Shown here: piece by piece, positions 56,298 through 64,000 of the stretch
How positions within the stretch are numbered: the stretch's first letter is position 1
How the letters are laid out: the number at the start of each line of letters is the position of its first letter
NCBI GenBank assembly: GCA_016183935.1
Contig: JACPDR010000005.1
Location: forward strand, 1 to 64,000
DNA: 64,000 nt
Source of the DNA: Caulobacterales bacterium
GTDB taxonomy: Bacteria; Pseudomonadota; Alphaproteobacteria; Caulobacterales; Caulobacteraceae
Reading direction: 5' to 3'
The notes under the pieces: model-generated
Seen by the model: the letters and a program-made list of their open reading frames with translations, nothing else
Databases searched by the model: none
What the model was told of the DNA's origin: nothing
Position numbers and translations under genes: made by a program

Positions 56298-57239
56298 CTA
56301 TGCGCCTGCGCGGTCGCTGGCGGTGCGCAGCACGTCCAGATAGCCGCCCGCCACCTCCATCCGCGCGCCCTGCGGCTTGCCGTGCACGGCGCGGTGCAGG
56401 GCCGGGAGTTTCCAGCAGGGGACGTGCATGAACAGGTGGTGCTCGGCGTGGAAATTGACCCAGTAGGGGGCGATGAAGGCTCGCTCCCACCAAGATGCGC
56501 GGGTGGTGCGGGCGGCGCGGAAGGCGTCCTCGGCCGAGCCCTCGACGCAGGCGTGCTCGGCGATGTTGCGCAGCCGGGTCACCATCGGGAACCAGGTGGC
56601 GAGGGGCAGCAGCCACAGGGCGAAATAAGCCCACCAGACGCCGGCGAGGAGGGCGGCCAGCAGCAGGGCCGCGTTGACGAGCACGAAGGGCGCGACGCTG
56701 CGGCCGGTGACGACGGCGCCCTCGGCCATGTCCTCGTCGCGGTCGCTGGCGAAGGCCTTGAAGAGGTAGAGGACGCGCTGCTTGAAGAAGGTCTGGCCGG
56801 TCAGGTCGCGGACGATCTTGCGGCGCAACGAGGCGCGGGTGACCGGGAAGGGGGCGGACAGGACGAGGTCGGGGTCCTCGGCCTGCTGGGCGTATTTGTG
56901 GTGGCTGAGGTGATAGGGCCGATAGAGGGCCAGCGAGGCGCCGACCGGCACGGCGCACAGCCAGTGGCCGAGGAAATCGTTGAGCCGGCCGTTCGGCGAC
57001 AGGCCGCCGTGCGCCGCCTCGTGCATCAGGATGGCGAGGCCGAGCTGGCGCGTGCCGATGATGGCGACGCAGAGCGGGATCAGGATCGGCCAGATGACCC
57101 CGGCCGCCGCCGTCAGCAGGATCACGCCCCAGCAGTGAAGGACCAGCAGCGGACCCGCCCAGGCGCGGCGCGTCTGAAACGGCGCCCACTCGTCGGGGGT
57201 GAACAGGTCGGTCGGACGGGCGCGGGGCGCGGCGGGCAT
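56298..57239 (-). CDS. Membrane fatty acid desaturase
   Basis: A 313-aa protein from ATG 57239. The three histidine boxes of membrane di-iron desaturases are present: HEAAHGG, HLSHHKYAQ and HAEHHLFMH, with an added IAEHACVEG segment. Four or more hydrophobic helices (LLVLHCWGVILLTAAAGVI, LLAALLAGVWWAYFAL) surround them. It could act on a fatty acyl lipid or a sphingolipid-like or carotenoid substrate; the boxes do not decide this. Divergent from the XRE module. Confidence 0.88.
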   Translation of the reverse strand: MPAAPRARPTDLFTPDEWAPFQTRRAWAGPLLVLHCWGVILLTAAAGVIWPILIPLCVAIIGTRQLGLAILMHEAAHGGLSPNGRLNDFLGHWLCAVPVGASLALYRPYHLSHHKYAQQAEDPDLVLSAPFPVTRASLRRKIVRDLTGQTFFKQRVLYLFKAFASDRDEDMAEGAVVTGRSVAPFVLVNAALLLAALLAGVWWAYFALWLLPLATWFPMVTRLRNIAEHACVEGSAEDAFRAARTTRASWWERAFIAPYWVNFHAEHHLFMHVPCWKLPALHRAVHGKPQGARMEVAGGYLDVLRTASDRAGA

Positions 57240-57310
57240 GGACGACAGGATACGCCTCGGGCAGGGCCTCGAAAAGCGGAGCAGGCCGTCGCGGGGCGTG
57301 TCAGGGATGG

Positions 57311-57325
57311 CTGACGAAAAGTCAG
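57311..57325. promoter_or_regulatory. Palindrome CTGAC-GAAAA-GTCAG
   Basis: A perfect five-base inverted repeat in the divergent region between the desaturase and the membrane-protein/XRE module. It shares the GTCAG core with the larger site at 57339-57377 and the site at 57985-58000. Confidence 0.5.
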
Positions 57326-57338
57326 GTTGACATGACAC

Positions 57339-57377
57339 GTTCCTGATGTCAGGTTGGCCTGACACCAAGTCAGGAAC
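57339..57377. promoter_or_regulatory. Nested palindromic operator of the XRE module
   Basis: TGTCAGG-TTGG-CCTGACA (57347-57364) is a perfect seven-base palindrome. It is flanked by GTTCCTGA (57339-57346) and its exact complement TCAGGAAC (57370-57377). The site ends seven bases before ATG 57385, so binding would block the operon promoter or start. The XRE protein of this operon is the obvious candidate ligand. Confidence 0.65.
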
Positions 57378-57384
57378 ACACGAC

Positions 57385-57795
57385 ATGCTTTCTCTCGGGA
57401 AATCCAACAACACGGCCGCGGGACGCAAATACGTCGTTCGCACCCTGGCCTTCATGAGCGGCTATACGGCGGTCAATGTCGCGGCCATCTTCGGCGCCTT
57501 CGACGAGATCATCGGCAAGCCCGTGGCCTGGGCGCTCGCGCTGGCGGTGGCCGCACCGGTCGCGGGACAGCTCTGGGCGACCCTGTCGCTGATGCGCGAG
57601 TCCGACGAATACGTCCGGGCCGTGGTCGCCAAACAGTTCATCATCGCCGCCGGCCTGGCCATGGCCCTGGCGACCGCCTGGGGCTTCGGCGAGAGCTACG
57701 CCGGCGCCTACCATGTGCCGAACTGGATGATCTATCAGCTGTTCTGGGCCTGTTTCGGCCTGATCGCTCCGTTCATGCGGGGGTCGAGCCGATGA
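57385..57795 (+). CDS. Four-helix membrane protein paired with an XRE regulator
   Basis: A 136-aa protein from ATG 57385 (MLSLGKSNNTAAGRKYVVRT) with four hydrophobic helices (LAFMSGYTAVNVAAIFGAF, VAWALALAVAAPVAGQLWATL, IIAAGLAMALATAWGFG and MIYQLFWACFGLIAPFM). It is followed with ATGA overlap by a 65-aa XRE regulator, an arrangement known for small membrane-protein/Xre pairs of unclear function. It may modulate the regulator. A nested palindrome lies directly upstream. Confidence 0.78.
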   Translation: MLSLGKSNNTAAGRKYVVRTLAFMSGYTAVNVAAIFGAFDEIIGKPVAWALALAVAAPVAGQLWATLSLMRESDEYVRAVVAKQFIIAAGLAMALATAWGFGESYAGAYHVPNWMIYQLFWACFGLIAPFMRGSSR

Positions 57796-57989
57796 AGAAC
57801 CGGCTGAAGCTGCTGCGGGTCGAGCGCGGCTGGACGCAGGAACAGCTGGGCCAGGCCCTGGGCGTGTCGCGGCAGGCCGTGAACGCGCTGGAGACCGAGA
57901 AGCACGATCCGTCGCTGGACCTCGCCTACCGCATCGCCGTGCTGTTCGCGCGGCCGGTGGAAGAGATTTTCGACAATCCGCACGCCTGA
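57792..57989 (+). CDS. XRE family transcriptional regulator (65 aa)
   Basis: A minimal Cro/CI helix-turn-helix protein: KNRLKLLRVERGWTQEQLGQ leads into ALGVSRQAVNALETEKHDPS and LDLAYRIAVLFARPVEEIFD. It has no effector domain, as in YozG-like regulators. It overlaps the membrane protein in ATGA. TCAGG-type palindromes before the operon and across its own stop codon suggest autoregulation and control of the next gene. Confidence 0.92.
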   Translation: MKNRLKLLRVERGWTQEQLGQALGVSRQAVNALETEKHDPSLDLAYRIAVLFARPVEEIFDNPHA

Positions 57990-58000
57990 CGGACGTCAGG
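57985..58000. promoter_or_regulatory. Palindrome CCTGACG-GA-CGTCAGG before the alpha/beta hydrolase gene
   Basis: A perfect seven-base inverted repeat that covers the XRE stop codon and lies 23 bases upstream of the hydrolase ATG. Its CCTGAC/GTCAGG arms match those of the operator at 57347-57364 with a shorter centre. Confidence 0.55.
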
Positions 58001-58023
58001 ATAACCTTACAAGGAGAACGACC

Positions 58024-58962
58024 ATGATGTTCATGTCCCGACATGGCGGCGGTCGCGCCCTGCGCGTCTTCGCCCTCGCCTCCGCCATCGCCGTCGGCGC
58101 CGGGGCAATCGCCCTGGCCACCCGCGCGGACGCCGCCGCGATCCAGGCTCCGGCCGCCTTCGTCTCCGACCGGTTGTCGGTCGAGGTGGTGGGCAGCGGA
58201 CCGGATGTGATCCTGATCCCCGGGCTCGCCTCGTCGCGCGAGGTGTGGCGGGCCGAGGCTGAACGGCTGAAGGCGACGCACCGGGTGCATCTGGTCCAGC
58301 TGGCCGGGTTCGCGGGCGAGCCGTGGACGCACGGCGACGGAGCATTCGTCGAGCCGGTCGTCGATGAACTGGCGCGATATGTCCGCGAGGCCGGGCTGGA
58401 GCGGCCGGCGGTGGTCGGCCACTCGATGGGCGGGCTGACGGCGGTGCTGCTGGCGCAGGCGCATCCGGGGCTGGTCGGGCGGGTGATGAGCGTCGACAGC
58501 CTGCCGTTCTTCAGCGCCATGTTCGGACCGCAGGTGACCGCCGGGAACGCCCGGCCGTTCGCGGCCCAGGCGGCGGCGGGCATCCTCGCCGCCGACGAGG
58601 CGAGCTTCCGGGCCCAGCAGGCGCAGACGGCGACCGGCATGGTCCGCGATCCGGCGACGCGGGAGGCGATGGTCGAATGGTCGATGGCCTCGGACCGGCA
58701 GGCGATGGCGGCGGCGATCCGCGACGTGATGACCACCGACGCCCGGCCCGGGCTGGCGGCGATGACCACGCCGGTATGGGCCCTTTACGCCTCGGACGCC
58801 GACGGCGGCGCGCCGGCGGCCGGGGCCGACGCCCTGTGGAGCCGGGAATACGCGGCCCTGCCGGGGGTGAAGCTGGTCCGCGTCGACGGGAGCCGGCACT
58901 TCATCATGGCCGACCAGCCGGCGCGCTTCGCCGAACTGGTCGATCAGTTCCTGGCCGACTAG
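58024..58962 (+). CDS. Exported alpha/beta hydrolase
   Basis: A 312-aa protein preceded by AAGGAG. The signal region (VFALASAIAVGAGAIALATRADAAA) indicates export. VILIPGLASSREVW supplies the oxyanion strand, VVGHSMGGLTAVLLA the nucleophile serine, and DGSRHFIMADQPARF the catalytic histidine. It fits broad esterase/lactonase-like hydrolases with unknown substrate. It follows the XRE gene, with a TCAGG palindrome between them, so it probably belongs to the same regulon. Confidence 0.87.
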   Translation: MMFMSRHGGGRALRVFALASAIAVGAGAIALATRADAAAIQAPAAFVSDRLSVEVVGSGPDVILIPGLASSREVWRAEAERLKATHRVHLVQLAGFAGEPWTHGDGAFVEPVVDELARYVREAGLERPAVVGHSMGGLTAVLLAQAHPGLVGRVMSVDSLPFFSAMFGPQVTAGNARPFAAQAAAGILAADEASFRAQQAQTATGMVRDPATREAMVEWSMASDRQAMAAAIRDVMTTDARPGLAAMTTPVWALYASDADGGAPAAGADALWSREYAALPGVKLVRVDGSRHFIMADQPARFAELVDQFLAD

Positions 58963-59816
58963 ACGGCCGGCGCCGGCGTCGGGGCGGGCGTGACGTCGCC
59001 CGCCTTGACCAGCTGGCCGCCGAACTCGCCGGCGTAGGCGGGGACCAGCAGGGAGCGGAACACAGTGGCCGGAATGGCGATCTCGTAGCCGCCCTCGACA
59101 TAGGGGCCGGCCTGGTAGGGGCCGACCAGGAAGGTCAGGCCGGCGGCCTTGCCGTCGACCGTGCCGGAGGTGAGCACGAAGGCGGTCGTCGAGGCGCGCG
59201 GGCAGGCGAAGGGCTTGCTGTCGAGCGTGATCGCGGCGCCGTCGGGCACGCGGGCGCGCTTGGCCGCGTTCAGCGCCGTGCACAGGGCCTGGTCGAGCGC
59301 GGTCAGATCCGCGCCCTTCCGGAACAGGTCGGCCAGGCCGATCTGGCGCTTCAGCGCCTTGTCCCAGAGGATGCCGCTGGACAGGGTGTTGGGGTGGGCC
59401 CCGCCGGAATAGTCGAAGGCGGTGCGCTTGAAGCTCGCCAGCTTGGTGGTCTCGGCGGCGGCGACGATGGTGACGGTGTTCTCGTATTTCGGCCGGTCGG
59501 GCTCGGCGCCGGCCTCGGTCAGCTCGCCCTGGGCTCCCTCGACGAACTGGCGCAGCTTGCGCACCTCCTCGGCGTAGAGCCGGGCGTGCAGGTCCGGCTG
59601 GGCCTTGATCGCCACCGGCAGGGTCAGCTTGACGTCGGCGTAGGGGGTCTTGTCCTCGAAGCCCATCGGCGCGGCGGCGTCGGCCGGGGTGACGGCGGCG
59701 GTCGCGCCCGGCGCGTTGGCCGCCGGGGCCCCGGCCGGCTCGCGATCCCGGTTGCAGGCGGAAAGGGTCGCGGCGAGGGCGGCGGTCAGGATCAGGAGGC
59801 GGAGGGGGGCGGTCAT
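58959..59816 (-). CDS. Lipoprotein with DUF4163/DUF3298 (RsiV-like) domains
   Basis: A 285-aa lipoprotein (MTAPLRLLILTAALAATLSAC, lipobox LSAC). The N-terminal spacer is Ala/Pro-rich, then comes DUF4163 (TPYADVKLTLPVAIKAQPDLHARLY) and the DUF3298 segment (FDYSGGAHPNTLSSGILWD ... IGLADLFRKGADL). The GGAHP-type motif is the hallmark of the RsiV/PdaC C-terminal domain. It probably binds a cell-wall ligand in the periplasm. Its stop overlaps the convergent hydrolase stop within CTAG. Confidence 0.85.
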   Translation of the reverse strand: MTAPLRLLILTAALAATLSACNRDREPAGAPAANAPGATAAVTPADAAAPMGFEDKTPYADVKLTLPVAIKAQPDLHARLYAEEVRKLRQFVEGAQGELTEAGAEPDRPKYENTVTIVAAAETTKLASFKRTAFDYSGGAHPNTLSSGILWDKALKRQIGLADLFRKGADLTALDQALCTALNAAKRARVPDGAAITLDSKPFACPRASTTAFVLTSGTVDGKAAGLTFLVGPYQAGPYVEGGYEIAIPATVFRSLLVPAYAGEFGGQLVKAGDVTPAPTPAPAV

Positions 59817-59827
59817 GCAGGTGTCCT

Positions 59828-60847
59828 TCACAGCGGAAGCTGAACCGAGCCGAGAATGATGGCGAGAAGCAGGATGAGCCCGGCGTCGCGGTTCGACTTG
59901 AACAGGTGCAGGGCGAGGGCGGGGTCGGGGCGGACGTCGCGGACCTGCCGGAACAGGTGGGCGGCCCAGGGCAGCAGGGCCACGTAGAAGATCGGGCCGA
60001 GGCCGGCGGTCAGGCCGGCGAGGACGGTCAGGGTGACGACGGCGAGATAGAACAGGCCGACGCCGCGACGGACGTGGGCGCCGAGGCGGCGGGCCGAGGA
60101 TTTGACCCCGACCATGGCGTCGTCCTCGATGTCCTGCAGGGCGTAGATGGTGTCGTAGCCGAGCGTCCAGAAGACGCCGCCGAGGTAGAGGAGGAGGGCG
60201 GGGAGGGCGAGGTGGCCCTGCGAGTCCGCCGCCATGCCAACCGCATACCATTCGCCGGTCGCGACAAGGGTCTGTCCGTAGGCCCAGAGCAGGAACGGCA
60301 GGCCGCCCGTCGCCGCCGCAAAGCCCATCAGCGCGCCCCAGTTGAAGGTCAGGCCGAGCCAGGCCTGGGGCCACCAGGTGATGCGCTTCATGAAGGGGTA
60401 GGCGGCGACGAGGGCGAGCGAGGCGACGCCGAGCAGCACCGCCGTCAGGTTCAGCGTCAGCAGGATCAGCAGACTGACCAAGCTGCAGCCGATGACGAAG
60501 GCCCAGGCCTGCTTCACCGAGATACGGCCGGAGGGGATGGGGCGCAGGGCGGTGCGGGCCACCCTGGCGTCGATGTCGCGGTCGACGATGTCGTTGAAGG
60601 CGCAGCCGGCGGCGCGCATCAGACAGGCGCCGAGGGCGAAGCCGAGGAACAGCCAGGCGTCATAGAGGTCGGGCGCCTTGCGGTGCTGGCTCAGCGCCAG
60701 GGCGATGCCCTGCCAACCGGGCAGGAGCAGCAGCCAGATGCCGATCGGCCGGTCGAAGCGGCCGAGCTTGAGCCACGGCTTGAGACCCTCCGGCGCGCGG
60801 CGGTCCACCCAGTTCGATCCGGCGTCGGGAAGCGGGGCGGAGGTCAT
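59828..60847 (-). CDS. ubiA: 4-hydroxybenzoate polyprenyltransferase
   Basis: A 339-aa membrane prenyltransferase from ATG 60847. RFDRPIGIWLLLLPGWQGIALA leads to the first aspartate motif AGCAFNDIVDRDIDARV, and the second is GYDTIYALQDIEDDAMVGVKSSA. About eight helices follow the family pattern. It prenylates 4-hydroxybenzoate in ubiquinone synthesis. An inverted-repeat element lies between it and the upstream aminopeptidase gene. Confidence 0.95.
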   Translation of the reverse strand: MTSAPLPDAGSNWVDRRAPEGLKPWLKLGRFDRPIGIWLLLLPGWQGIALALSQHRKAPDLYDAWLFLGFALGACLMRAAGCAFNDIVDRDIDARVARTALRPIPSGRISVKQAWAFVIGCSLVSLLILLTLNLTAVLLGVASLALVAAYPFMKRITWWPQAWLGLTFNWGALMGFAAATGGLPFLLWAYGQTLVATGEWYAVGMAADSQGHLALPALLLYLGGVFWTLGYDTIYALQDIEDDAMVGVKSSARRLGAHVRRGVGLFYLAVVTLTVLAGLTAGLGPIFYVALLPWAAHLFRQVRDVRPDPALALHLFKSNRDAGLILLLAIILGSVQLPL

Positions 60848-60861
60848 GGCCAAGTCCTAGC

Positions 60862-61022
60862 CCTTCTCCCCTTGCGGGAGAAGGTGGCAGGCCCGGCGGA
60901 GCCGGGACTGACGGATGAGGGGTCGCACCGCTGGCGACAGATCAGCCGCCAATCCCTCCGCCGGAAAGACCCCTCATCCGACCTCGCTTTGCTCGGCCAC
61001 CTTCTCCCGCAAGGGGAGAAGG
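60862..61022. repeat. Inverted-repeat element between the M1 aminopeptidase and ubiA
   Basis: A 27-base arm at 60862-60888 (starting CCTTCTCCCCTTGCGGGAGA) is perfectly complementary to 60996-61022. Inner arms GATGAGGGGTC (60914-60924) and GACCCCTCATC (60968-60978) also match. The order of motifs is the same as in the 31475-31615 element, so the two belong to one repeat family with variable centres. Confidence 0.88.
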
Positions 61023-61026
61023 AGGA

Positions 61027-62982
61027 TCAGTTCGGCCGCCCGACTACGTCGTCGACCGAGCCCGTGGTGACCGGGTGGTAGCCGGGACGGGCCGTGGCGT
61101 AGATGCGGCGCGCGATGGGCTGGCCCCAGTCGCCCTGGGCCCACAGGCTCTCGAACAGCGGCAGGACGAATTTGCGTCGGCCCTGGGTGGTCAGGAAATG
61201 CTCCAGCGTCGGCACGGCCGCCTGGTAGCGGTGGGCGAGGGCGATCTGGAGCCAGGCGAAGACCACCTCGGCGTTGCCTTCCTGACGCAGCTTCAGGGTC
61301 GACTCGAGGTCGGCCAGCTGGGCGTCGGTCAACCAGCGTCCGCCGGCGGGAACCGAGGCGGGACGCCAGCCGAGGAAGCGCTGGCGCTCCTGGGTCGACC
61401 AGCCGCTCCACGGGATGGCAGAGGCCGGGCCGCCGAGGGTGAAGGCGCGGGCCGCCGCGTCGACCGGGACGAAGGCGGTCGAGACCGGGGCCACGGCGTT
61501 GGACGGCAGGCCGGGCTGGTAGATCCAGTTGTCCAGCTGCAGCCGGGCCTCCAACGCCGCGTCGCCCCGGATCAGGTGCTGGCGGATGTCCTTGAGGAAG
61601 CCGATGTCGGTCATCGGGGTGAAGGCGTTGCGCTCGAAATAGCCCTTGAGCCAGGCGTCGAAGCGCTCGCGACCGACGGTGGCCTCGATGGTGCGCAGGA
61701 AGGCGGCGCCCTTTTCGTAGGGGATGTCGCTGAGGCCGTCGTCGGGGTCGCGGCCGGTCAGGTCGATGTGCAGCCGGGTGTCGCCGGCGGGCAGGTCGCG
61801 CAGGTTGGCCTGAAGGTCGCTCCAGCCCAGCGATTGCAGCATCAGCGCCCGCTCGCGGCCGTAGAGGGCCTCCATGATCCGGTTCTCGAAATAGACGGTG
61901 AAGCCCTCGTTCAGCCACATGTCCGACCAGGTGGCGTTGGTGACGAGGTTGCCCGACCACGAGTGGGCCAGCTCATGCGCGACCAGCGAGACCAGCGACT
62001 GATCGCCGGCGATGATGGTCGGGGTGGCGAAGGTCAGGCGCGGGTTCTCCATGCCGCCGAAGGGGAAGGAGGGCGGCAGGACCAGCAGGTCGTAGCGGCC
62101 CCAGCGGTAGGGGCCGTAGAGCTTCTCGGCCGCGTCGACCATGTCGGCGGTGGAGACCAGCTCGTCGTGGGCGGCCTTGAGGCGCGACGGTTCGGTCCAC
62201 ACCCCGCTGCGCTCGTCGAAGGCGGCGAACTCGAGATCGCCGATGCCGATCGCGATCAGATAGGGCGGGATCGGATTGGTCATGCGGAAGCGCCAGGCCT
62301 TCTGGCCCTCGCCGGCGCTCTCGCCTTCCGGGGTCAGGTGCTGGGCGCTCATCACCACGGTCAGGTCGGCCGGGGCGACGATGCGGGCTTCATAGGTCTG
62401 GCGGATGCCCGGGCTGTCCTGGGTCGGCACCCAGGTGCGGGTCAGGATGGCCTGGCCCTGGCTGAACAGATACGGCTTCTCGCCGCCCGCCGTCTGGCTG
62501 GGGGTCAGCCACTGCAGGGCCGAGGCGTCGGGGCGGGTGGCGTAGTCGATGACGATCTTGCGGCTCTCGCCGGCGGTGAAGGGGGGGAAGGTCACCGTCA
62601 GCGACTGGCCGAGAATGGGATCGGCGGCGCCGAGGACGAACTGAAGCGGTTGGCCGGCCTCGTCCTTGACCGAGCGGATGTCGAGGTTGCGGGTGTCGAG
62701 CACGATCTGGGTCGCGCCCGGCTCGGCCATCACCGTCAGGGTGGCCGTGCCCGACAGGATCTTGCGGTCGAAGTCGGCGGTCAGGTCGAGGGCGACGTTG
62801 CGGACCCGGGCGATCTCGGGTTGGGCGTAGGAGTGGACGTCGCGGGCGTAGGTGATCGGGGCCGTGGCCGACGCCGGCAGGGGCGGCATGTCCGACTTGA
62901 CCTCGGCGGGCTGGCCGCATCCGGCGAGCGCGGTGGTCAGGGCGAGCGCGGAGACGAGGCCGGCGAAGGTCGTACGGGTCAT
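61027..62982 (-). CDS. M1 family aminopeptidase, lipoprotein (LTA4H-like)
   Basis: A 651-aa protein from ATG 62982 with a lipoprotein signal (TTFAGLVSALALTTALAGC). FPFGGMENPRLTFA is the GxMEN exopeptidase motif, and VAHELAHSWSGNLVTNATWSDMWLNEGF contains HExxH and the third zinc ligand Glu. A C-terminal helical repeat domain (LQIALAHRYQAAVPTLEHFL) resembles leukotriene A4 hydrolase-type M1 enzymes. It removes N-terminal residues from peptides in the periplasm. Confidence 0.94.
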   Translation of the reverse strand: MTRTTFAGLVSALALTTALAGCGQPAEVKSDMPPLPASATAPITYARDVHSYAQPEIARVRNVALDLTADFDRKILSGTATLTVMAEPGATQIVLDTRNLDIRSVKDEAGQPLQFVLGAADPILGQSLTVTFPPFTAGESRKIVIDYATRPDASALQWLTPSQTAGGEKPYLFSQGQAILTRTWVPTQDSPGIRQTYEARIVAPADLTVVMSAQHLTPEGESAGEGQKAWRFRMTNPIPPYLIAIGIGDLEFAAFDERSGVWTEPSRLKAAHDELVSTADMVDAAEKLYGPYRWGRYDLLVLPPSFPFGGMENPRLTFATPTIIAGDQSLVSLVAHELAHSWSGNLVTNATWSDMWLNEGFTVYFENRIMEALYGRERALMLQSLGWSDLQANLRDLPAGDTRLHIDLTGRDPDDGLSDIPYEKGAAFLRTIEATVGRERFDAWLKGYFERNAFTPMTDIGFLKDIRQHLIRGDAALEARLQLDNWIYQPGLPSNAVAPVSTAFVPVDAAARAFTLGGPASAIPWSGWSTQERQRFLGWRPASVPAGGRWLTDAQLADLESTLKLRQEGNAEVVFAWLQIALAHRYQAAVPTLEHFLTTQGRRKFVLPLFESLWAQGDWGQPIARRIYATARPGYHPVTTGSVDDVVGRPN

Positions 62983-63073
62983 GGGTCGTTCCTCATGCGG
63001 TCCGGTCTCGCCCGGGTGAGGACGGCCGGAATCTTCTGGCAGGGCCGGACAACGCCCCGCCCGGCGCAAAAGA

Positions 63074-64000
63074 TCAAGCCCTCGCCGGCGCCGGCTCCGG
63101 GTTGCGGGCCTTGAACAGCCGGCCTTGCTCGGCGATCAGCACGAAGACCAGGGCCGTGAGGCCCAGACCGGTGAAGCCCAGCGCCATGGGCGCCACCGAC
63201 CCGTTGAACTGCTGGCCGATCAGGAAGCCGAGCAGCGAGCCAAAGGTGGTCGAGATGAAGCCCTGGGCCGAGGAGGCGGTGCCGGCGATATGGCCCATCG
63301 GCTCCATGGCCATGGAGCCGAAATTGCCCGCGATCAGGCCGAAGCAGAACATGGTCAGGCCCTGCAGGATGGCGAAGGTCCAGATCGTTTCGTATCCGGC
63401 CAGGGTCACGGCGGCGTGGATGGCGGCCATGGTGATGAAGCCGAGCAGGGCGGCGTGCGAGATCAGCCGCGAACCCAGTTTCTCGACCAGACGGGCGTTG
63501 AGCAGCGAGGCCACGGCGATGCCGCCGGCGACGAGGGCGAAGACGGTGGTGAACAGTTCGGGCGCGTGGAAGACGTCGAAGAAGATCTGCTGGCTGGAGT
63601 TGATGAAGCCGAACAGGGCGCCGGTGATCGCGGTCATGGCCAGGGTGTAGCCGATCGACTGACGGTTGGTGACGGCCTGGCGGAAGGCGGCGGCGATGCG
63701 ACCGACCCGGATCGGCATGCGGTCTTGCGGGTGCAGGGTCTCGGGCAGGCGGATTCCCGCCCACAGCATGAAGGAGCCGCCGGCGAGGGCGAGGACGCCG
63801 AAGATCCACGGCCACGGGGCGACGGTCAGGACCAGCTGGCCGAGGGTCGGGGCGATGATCGGGATGCCGAGGAAGACCAGGAAGCTGAGCGACATCACCC
63901 GGGCCATGGTCCGGCCGCTGTAGCGGTCACGCACGATGGAGACGGCCAGCACCCGCAGCGCGGCGGCGCCGAGGCCGGTGCCGACGCGGGCGGCGATGAG
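63074..64000 (-). CDS. MFS transporter of the Bcr/CflA drug-resistance type, N-terminus outside the window
   Basis: The last 308 codons of a major facilitator are present and the frame continues past the edge. VSIVRDRYSGRTMARVMSL is the Bcr/CflA motif between helices 4 and 5, followed by PIIAPTLGQLVL. About nine membrane helices are visible, ending in a short Arg/Pro-rich tail. Likely a proton-driven efflux pump for an unknown drug or metabolite. No regulator is adjacent within the window. Confidence 0.9.
   Translation of the reverse strand, partial: LIAARVGTGLGAAALRVLAVSIVRDRYSGRTMARVMSLSFLVFLGIPIIAPTLGQLVLTVAPWPWIFGVLALAGGSFMLWAGIRLPETLHPQDRMPIRVGRIAAAFRQAVTNRQSIGYTLAMTAITGALFGFINSSQQIFFDVFHAPELFTTVFALVAGGIAVASLLNARLVEKLGSRLISHAALLGFITMAAIHAAVTLAGYETIWTFAILQGLTMFCFGLIAGNFGSMAMEPMGHIAGTASSAQGFISTTFGSLLGFLIGQQFNGSVAPMALGFTGLGLTALVFVLIAEQGRLFKARNPEPAPARA

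Overview
The window is GC-rich, gene-dense alphaproteobacterial chromosome. The gene content fits Caulobacteraceae, probably Brevundimonas or a close relative. Supporting signs are the zwf-pgl-edd-glk Entner-Doudoroff operon order, abundant TonB receptors, alphaproteobacterial paralogues, and very strong G/C bias at third codon positions, which also creates long false antisense frames. This assignment is inference. No rRNA, tRNA, CRISPR array, prophage or insertion sequence is visible. Both ends cut genes: thiC on the left and an MFS transporter on the right.

Layout. 1-4.2 kb: thiC with its TPP riboswitch, a Vps62-repeat protein with a pore-former-like C-terminus, a two-gene membrane pair and a TetR regulator. 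4.2-15.4 kb: mixed metabolism (D-cysteine desulfhydrase-like enzyme, LysR/SDR/F420-reductase-like cluster, DUF819 membrane protein, racemase/nucleoside hydrolase/ribokinase operon, M16 protease). 15.4-16 kb: a DUF559 gene enclosed by a perfect 30-bp inverted repeat. 16-23.6 kb: KDPG aldolase, an arylformamidase-like hydrolase, paired acyl-CoA dehydrogenases, homogentisate dioxygenase and lipoproteins. 23.7-35.6 kb: one long leftward block, yerC-like regulator-hisG-hisD-hisB, an inverted-repeat element, hisH-hisA-hisF-hisIE, then zwf-pgl-edd-glk only 15 bp later. The hisB product carries a HisC-like aminotransferase domain in which the PLP lysine is replaced by leucine. 35.7-38.2 kb: a FAD reductase and an EAL protein.

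38.3-47.9 kb is an iron acquisition island. Rightward: a catecholate-type TonB receptor and PiuC-like dioxygenase behind Fur-like palindromes. Leftward: a second TonB receptor, PepSY membrane protein, DUF2271, DUF4198, ApbE and a membrane-anchored diflavin reductase. DUF2271 contains a match to the ApbE flavinylation motif (DGVSSAT), so the set can be read as an electron path from NADPH to periplasmic ferric siderophore.

47.9-64 kb: hybrid histidine kinase, Mur ligase plus LD-carboxypeptidase (peptidoglycan recycling), a tandem retropepsin-like protease, zinc metallopeptidase, methyltransferase, HAD nucleotidase, desaturase, a small XRE/membrane-protein module surrounded by TCAGG-type palindromes, ubiA, an M1 aminopeptidase and an MFS pump. 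Two related inverted-repeat elements lie at 31.5 kb and 60.9 kb.

The most interesting items are the pseudo-HisC/HisB fusion, the flavinylated-protein iron reduction island, the DUF559 gene whose likely ribosome-binding site is supplied by its flanking repeat, the Vps62/aerolysin-like protein, and the XRE module with its operator series.
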